From assembly GCF_002407065.1 (NCBI RefSeq), contig NZ_CP023564.1, positions 2,232,001 through 2,296,000 of the forward strand: a stretch of DNA of 64,000 bases. The letters are read 5' to 3'. The stretch comes from Brachybacterium ginsengisoli (GTDB lineage: Bacteria; Actinomycetota; Actinomycetes; Actinomycetales; Dermabacteraceae). The translations under genes and the position numbers were made by a program. Each line of letters opens with the position of its first letter. Position 1 is the first letter of the stretch. Under the pieces are notes generated by a model. That model was not told the origin of the DNA. It searched no databases and saw nothing but the letters and a program-made list of their open reading frames with translations. This document shows positions 59,758 to 64,000 of the stretch, in pieces.

Positions 59758-60434
59758 TGGTCTGCGTCCTGATCGGTGGTGTCGTCGGCGGGGTCCTGCT
59801 CGGAGACGTCGTCGTCGGTCGACCCGGTCTCGTCCGGGATGTCCTCGGCGGTGAGGCGGCTGGAGCCCTCCACGCTCTGCCAGAGCACGGAGAACCATTC
59901 GCCCTCCTTCGCCGCCTCCTCGGCCTGCTGGGCCTCGGTGAGGGGCACGTCGCGCCCGGAGGTGTCGGTGAGGCGGTACTGGGTCTCCCCCGGCATCGCG
60001 AACAGCAGGCGCTCGCGCGCCCGGGCGGCGACATAGGTGGGGTCCTCCCAGCGGGCGACCTGCTGGCGCAGGCCCTCGACCTGCTGCTCCTGCTCGGAGA
60101 CCTGGGTCTGCAGCTCGGAGAGCTTCTGTCGCTGGGCGACGTAGGTGTTGACCGTCGGGACCAGGGCCGCTAATGCGACCACCACCAGGGCCACCAGCGC
60201 GAGGGTGCGCCGGGTGATGGTGATGCCGGGGCCGTCCTCCTCCGGACCGCTCCGCGGGCTCGCCGCAGGTCGCGAGGCGGCCGCCGGCTTGCGGGAGCGC
60301 GACGTCGTGGAGGACCCGCCGCGCGTGGTCGCGGCTGCGGGCCCGGACGTGGTCCGTGCCCCGGAACGCCTGCCTCCGGATGCAGAGACCGGGCGCCTCG
60401 TCGATCGCGGGGCGCCCGGTCTTCTGCTGCTCAT
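59754..60434 (-). CDS. Septum formation initiator, FtsB/DivIC-like
   Basis: Bitopic division protein that forms a coiled-coil complex with FtsL and FtsQ. 226 residues: a basic, disordered N-terminus of about 70, one membrane helix (LALVALVVVALAALVPTV), a coiled coil (QRQKLSELQTQVSEQEQQVEGLRQQV-like heptads; core QKLSELQTQVSEQEQQVEGL), the family segment WEDPTYVAARARERLLFAMPGE, and an acidic C-terminal tail. Position between eno and DUF501-ppx is the standard actinobacterial arrangement. Confidence 0.92.
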   Translation of the reverse strand: MSSRRPGAPRSTRRPVSASGGRRSGARTTSGPAAATTRGGSSTTSRSRKPAAASRPAASPRSGPEEDGPGITITRRTLALVALVVVALAALVPTVNTYVAQRQKLSELQTQVSEQEQQVEGLRQQVARWEDPTYVAARARERLLFAMPGETQYRLTDTSGRDVPLTEAQQAEEAAKEGEWFSVLWQSVEGSSRLTAEDIPDETGSTDDDVSEQDPADDTTDQDADQ

Positions 60435-60469
60435 ACGAGGAGGCTACAACGTCGAGCCTGAGGACTCTG

Positions 60470-61783
<1,314 letters not shown>

Positions 61784-61815
61784 TCACGGCGGTCGGCGCT
61801 GACCGTCCGGGGGAC

Positions 61816-61821
61816 AGTCTA
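61816..61821 (-). promoter_or_regulatory. Probable -10 box of eno
   Basis: TAGACT on the minus strand 62 nt before the eno ATG, in the 150-nt gap after mazG. The -35 region is weak and GC-rich. Confidence 0.45.
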
Positions 61822-61903
61822 GGCCGCGGCCCGCCCGGTTCGCCCCGGGTGCCCGCCGTTGCACGCCCGGACCCGCGCCCGATCCGCGCCCGGGAGGGCG
61901 GCC

Positions 61904-62674
61904 TCACCGCTCGGAAGGAGCCTGGTCCGCCGACGGCGGCTGCTCGGCGAGTCGGCTCCGGGTACGGGCCAGCAGGGTCCTCAGCGCCGTCTCGGGATCA
62001 TCGTCGCGCGATTCGGCGGCCACCACGAGATCGAGCAGCGCCCGCCCCACATCGGCCCCCCAGTCCTGCGCGTCCTCGGCCCGGGCGGCGTCGTCGGCCG
62101 CTTCCAGCAGCTCCTCGAGCCGGCCGTCGGACCGCGCCCGGTGCACGGCCTTCGCCGCCGTCTGCAGGGCCGGTATCCCGGCGGGGATCCCGTCGAACCA
62201 GCCCTTGCGACGGGCGCCGGCCGATGCCTGCTCAGCCGCCTTGACCGCATGCCACTGCGCGATGATCTGCTCGACGTCGTCGGGATCCTCGAGGGCGTCG
62301 TCCGGACGCTCGCCGAACACGTGCGGGTTGCGCCGCTCCATCTTCGCGATGAACGAGCGGGCCACGTCGTCGATGTCCCAGGGCGGGTCCTCCTCCTCGG
62401 CCACCCGGGCGTGGAAGAGGATCTGGAACAGCAGGTCGCCGAGCTCGTCCGTGAGAGCGCCTGGGCCGTGCGCGGCGGGATCGTCGATGACCTCGAGGAC
62501 CTCGTGGGACTCCTCGAGCAGGTACCGGGCCAGCGAGGCATGGGTCTGGCGGTGGGTCCAGGCATCGCCGTGCGGAGCCCGCAGCGCCTCCATCACCTCG
62601 ACCGCGCGCAGCAGCGCGCCGCCCCGGACGGGCGGCGCGGCATCGGGTTCCGGGTCGTGCTGCGGGTCGCTCAC
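61904..62674 (-). CDS. mazG: MazG-family nucleoside triphosphate pyrophosphohydrolase
   Basis: Hydrolyses NTPs to NMP and pyrophosphate, cleaning aberrant nucleotides. 256 residues from GTG 62674. The catalytic signature is in LARYLLEESHEVLEVIDD and TDELGDLLFQILFHARVAEE (EExxE and ExxD). The second half (after FGERPDD) is less conserved and may not be catalytic. It lies 10 nt after mfd, so both are probably cotranscribed, as in many actinobacteria. Confidence 0.92.
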   Translation of the reverse strand: MSDPQHDPEPDAAPPVRGGALLRAVEVMEALRAPHGDAWTHRQTHASLARYLLEESHEVLEVIDDPAAHGPGALTDELGDLLFQILFHARVAEEEDPPWDIDDVARSFIAKMERRNPHVFGERPDDALEDPDDVEQIIAQWHAVKAAEQASAGARRKGWFDGIPAGIPALQTAAKAVHRARSDGRLEELLEAADDAARAEDAQDWGADVGRALLDLVVAAESRDDDPETALRTLLARTRSRLAEQPPSADQAPSER

Positions 62675-62684
62675 AGGAGCGAGG

Positions 62685-64000
62685 CTACTTCGCCGAGCCC
62701 TTAACCGTGGGCGCCGCGATCTGCTCCGCCGCGCCGGGGACGAGCGTGCGCAGCACCTCACGGGCCCAGTCGAGCAGCTCGTGGTCCCGCAGCTCGGTGC
62801 CTCCGAAGCGCGAGGTCATCGGCCGAGGGACGAGGACCTGCCGCACGGCGGGCTTGAGCACCGTCCCCGGGTAGAGGCGCTTCATCCGCATCGCGACGGA
62901 ATCCGCGACCTCCACGTGGGCGAAGCGGATCATCTTGCCCTGGGCCTGGATCTCGTCGACCCCGGCGGCCCGGGCATCGATCCGGAACCTCGCCACGTCC
63001 AGCAGCACCTCGACCGGGGCGGGCGGCGCGCCGTACCGGTCCGAGAGCTCCGCGCGGATCTGCTCGATCTCCGAGACCTCCCGCACCGCGGACAGCTTCG
63101 AGTAGGCCTCCAGGCGCAGGCGCTCGGAGCCGATGTAGTCGTGCGGGACATGGGCGTCCAGCGGCAGCTCGACCCGGATCTCCTTCTCCGGCGCCGCGGA
63201 CTCGCCGCGGAAGGCCGCGACGGCCTCCCCCACCATCCGCACGTAGAGGTCGAAGCCCACCCCGGCGATGTGGCCGGACTGCTCCCCGCCCAGGAGGTTG
63301 CCGGCCCCGCGGATCTCGAGGTCCTTCATCGCCACCTGCATGCCGGCCCCGAGGTCGGTGTTGGTGGCGAGGGTGGTGAGGCGATCATGCGCGAGCTCCG
63401 TGAGCGGCTTGGTCGCGCCGTAGAGGAAGTAGGCGTAGGCGCGCTCGCTGGAGCGGCCGACGCGCCCGCGCAGCTGGTGCAGCTGCGAGAGGCCGAACTT
63501 GTCGGCGTTCTCGACGATCAGGGTGTTGGCGTTGGCGATGTCCAGCCCGGTCTCGACGATGGTGGTGCACACCAGCACGTCGAAGTCCCGCTCCCAGAAG
63601 TCGACGATGACGCGCTCGAGCTGGTGCTCGTTCATCTTGCCGTGGGCGACCTGGACCCGTGCATCGGGCACCAGCTCGCGCAGATGCGCGGCGACCCGAT
63701 CGATGTCCTCGACCCGGTTGTGGATGTAGAAGACCTGGCCCTCACGCAGCAGCTCGCGCCGGATCGCGGCGGTGACCTGCTTGTCCTCCTGGGCGCCGAC
63801 ATAGGTCAGCACCGGGTGGCGCTCCTCGGGCGGGGTGGCCAGGATCGACATCTCGCGGATCCCGGTGACCGCCATCTCGAGGGTGCGCGGGATCGGCGTC
63901 GCGGACATCGAGAGCACGTCGACGTTCGTGCGCAGCGCCTTGAGCGTCTCCTTGTGCTCGACGCCGAAGCGCTGCTCCTCGTCGACGATCAGGAGACCGA
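62685..64000 (-). CDS. mfd: Transcription-repair coupling factor Mfd (3' part, cut by window edge)
   Basis: Removes stalled RNA polymerase and recruits UvrA. Only the last 438 residues are in the window. Visible are helicase motif [16 protein letters not shown], motif [20 protein letters not shown], motifs IV-VI ([55 protein letters not shown]), [13 protein letters not shown], and the C-terminal regulatory domain D7. The start, the UvrB-like module and the polymerase-binding domain lie to the right of the window. Confidence 0.95.
   Translation of the reverse strand, partial: GLLIVDEEQRFGVEHKETLKALRTNVDVLSMSATPIPRTLEMAVTGIREMSILATPPEERHPVLTYVGAQEDKQVTAAIRRELLREGQVFYIHNRVEDIDRVAAHLRELVPDARVQVAHGKMNEHQLERVIVDFWERDFDVLVCTTIVETGLDIANANTLIVENADKFGLSQLHQLRGRVGRSSERAYAYFLYGATKPLTELAHDRLTTLATNTDLGAGMQVAMKDLEIRGAGNLLGGEQSGHIAGVGFDLYVRMVGEAVAAFRGESAAPEKEIRVELPLDAHVPHDYIGSERLRLEAYSKLSAVREVSEIEQIRAELSDRYGAPPAPVEVLLDVARFRIDARAAGVDEIQAQGKMIRFAHVEVADSVAMRMKRLYPGTVLKPAVRQVLVPRPMTSRFGGTELRDHELLDWAREVLRTLVPGAAEQIAAPTVKGSAK

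Overview
The window is chromosomal DNA of a high-GC Gram-positive actinobacterium. Evidence: very high GC at third codon positions; the order yebC-ruvC-ruvA-ruvB-yajC-secD-secF-apt-rel; actinobacterial families such as DUF3000, DUF501, SteA/SteB and an actinobacterial-type SerC; many ATGA/GTGA gene overlaps; and several start codons that sit 6-8 nt after a TAnnnT -10 box, suggesting leaderless mRNAs. The gene set fits Micrococcales, perhaps Dermabacteraceae (Brachybacterium-like). The genus is a guess from memory, not a search result. No phage, insertion sequence, integrase or CRISPR array was seen. The content is mostly core genome.

Layout. 1-14.1 kb (minus strand): thrS, a HIT-family protein and a PrsW-type membrane protease, then the recombination/secretion/stringent-response run yebC-ruvCAB-yajC-secDF-apt-rel. 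14.4-17.1 kb: a BCCT osmolyte transporter (plus) converging on a peptidase E-like gene (minus). 17.2-18.3 kb: six tRNA genes, four minus and two plus, with the Gly(GCC) and Val(GAC) genes duplicated as inverted copies. 18.4-25.0 kb: glgX-treY-treZ (plus), a complete route from glycogen or maltodextrin to trehalose. 25.1-30.1 kb: zapE-like ATPase and an alpha/beta hydrolase (minus), msrB, DUF3000 and ribonuclease D (plus).

30.2-45.4 kb (minus) is one compact run of twelve genes: a repeat-rich TPR-like protein, a HAD phosphatase, tlyA, nadK, recN, steA, steB/mctB-like, a small PNPT(MraY/WecA)-like membrane protein, murJ, a GT4 glycosyltransferase, pyrG and a Nudix hydrolase. As I recall it, the backbone matches the Mycobacterium tuberculosis Rv1691-Rv1700 neighbourhood. 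Here a PNPT-murJ-GT envelope cassette lies between steB and pyrG. 45.9-51.1 kb (minus) is a complete 16S-23S-5S rRNA operon with two consensus-spaced promoters, no tRNA in the spacer and a strong terminator.

51.6-64.0 kb: menG (minus) divergent from serC (plus), then minus-strand genes: a MarR regulator coupled to an AzgA-type purine permease, nagB, a type II NADH dehydrogenase, ppx/gppA, DUF501, an FtsB/DivIC-like protein, eno, mazG, and mfd, which runs off the right edge.

The least explained items are the TPR-like protein, whose basic N-terminal half is an 11-residue RRDDR repeat and whose C-terminus is acidic; the PNPT-like protein beside steAB and murJ; two perfect palindromes in the leader of the peptidase E gene; and the inverted tRNA pair.
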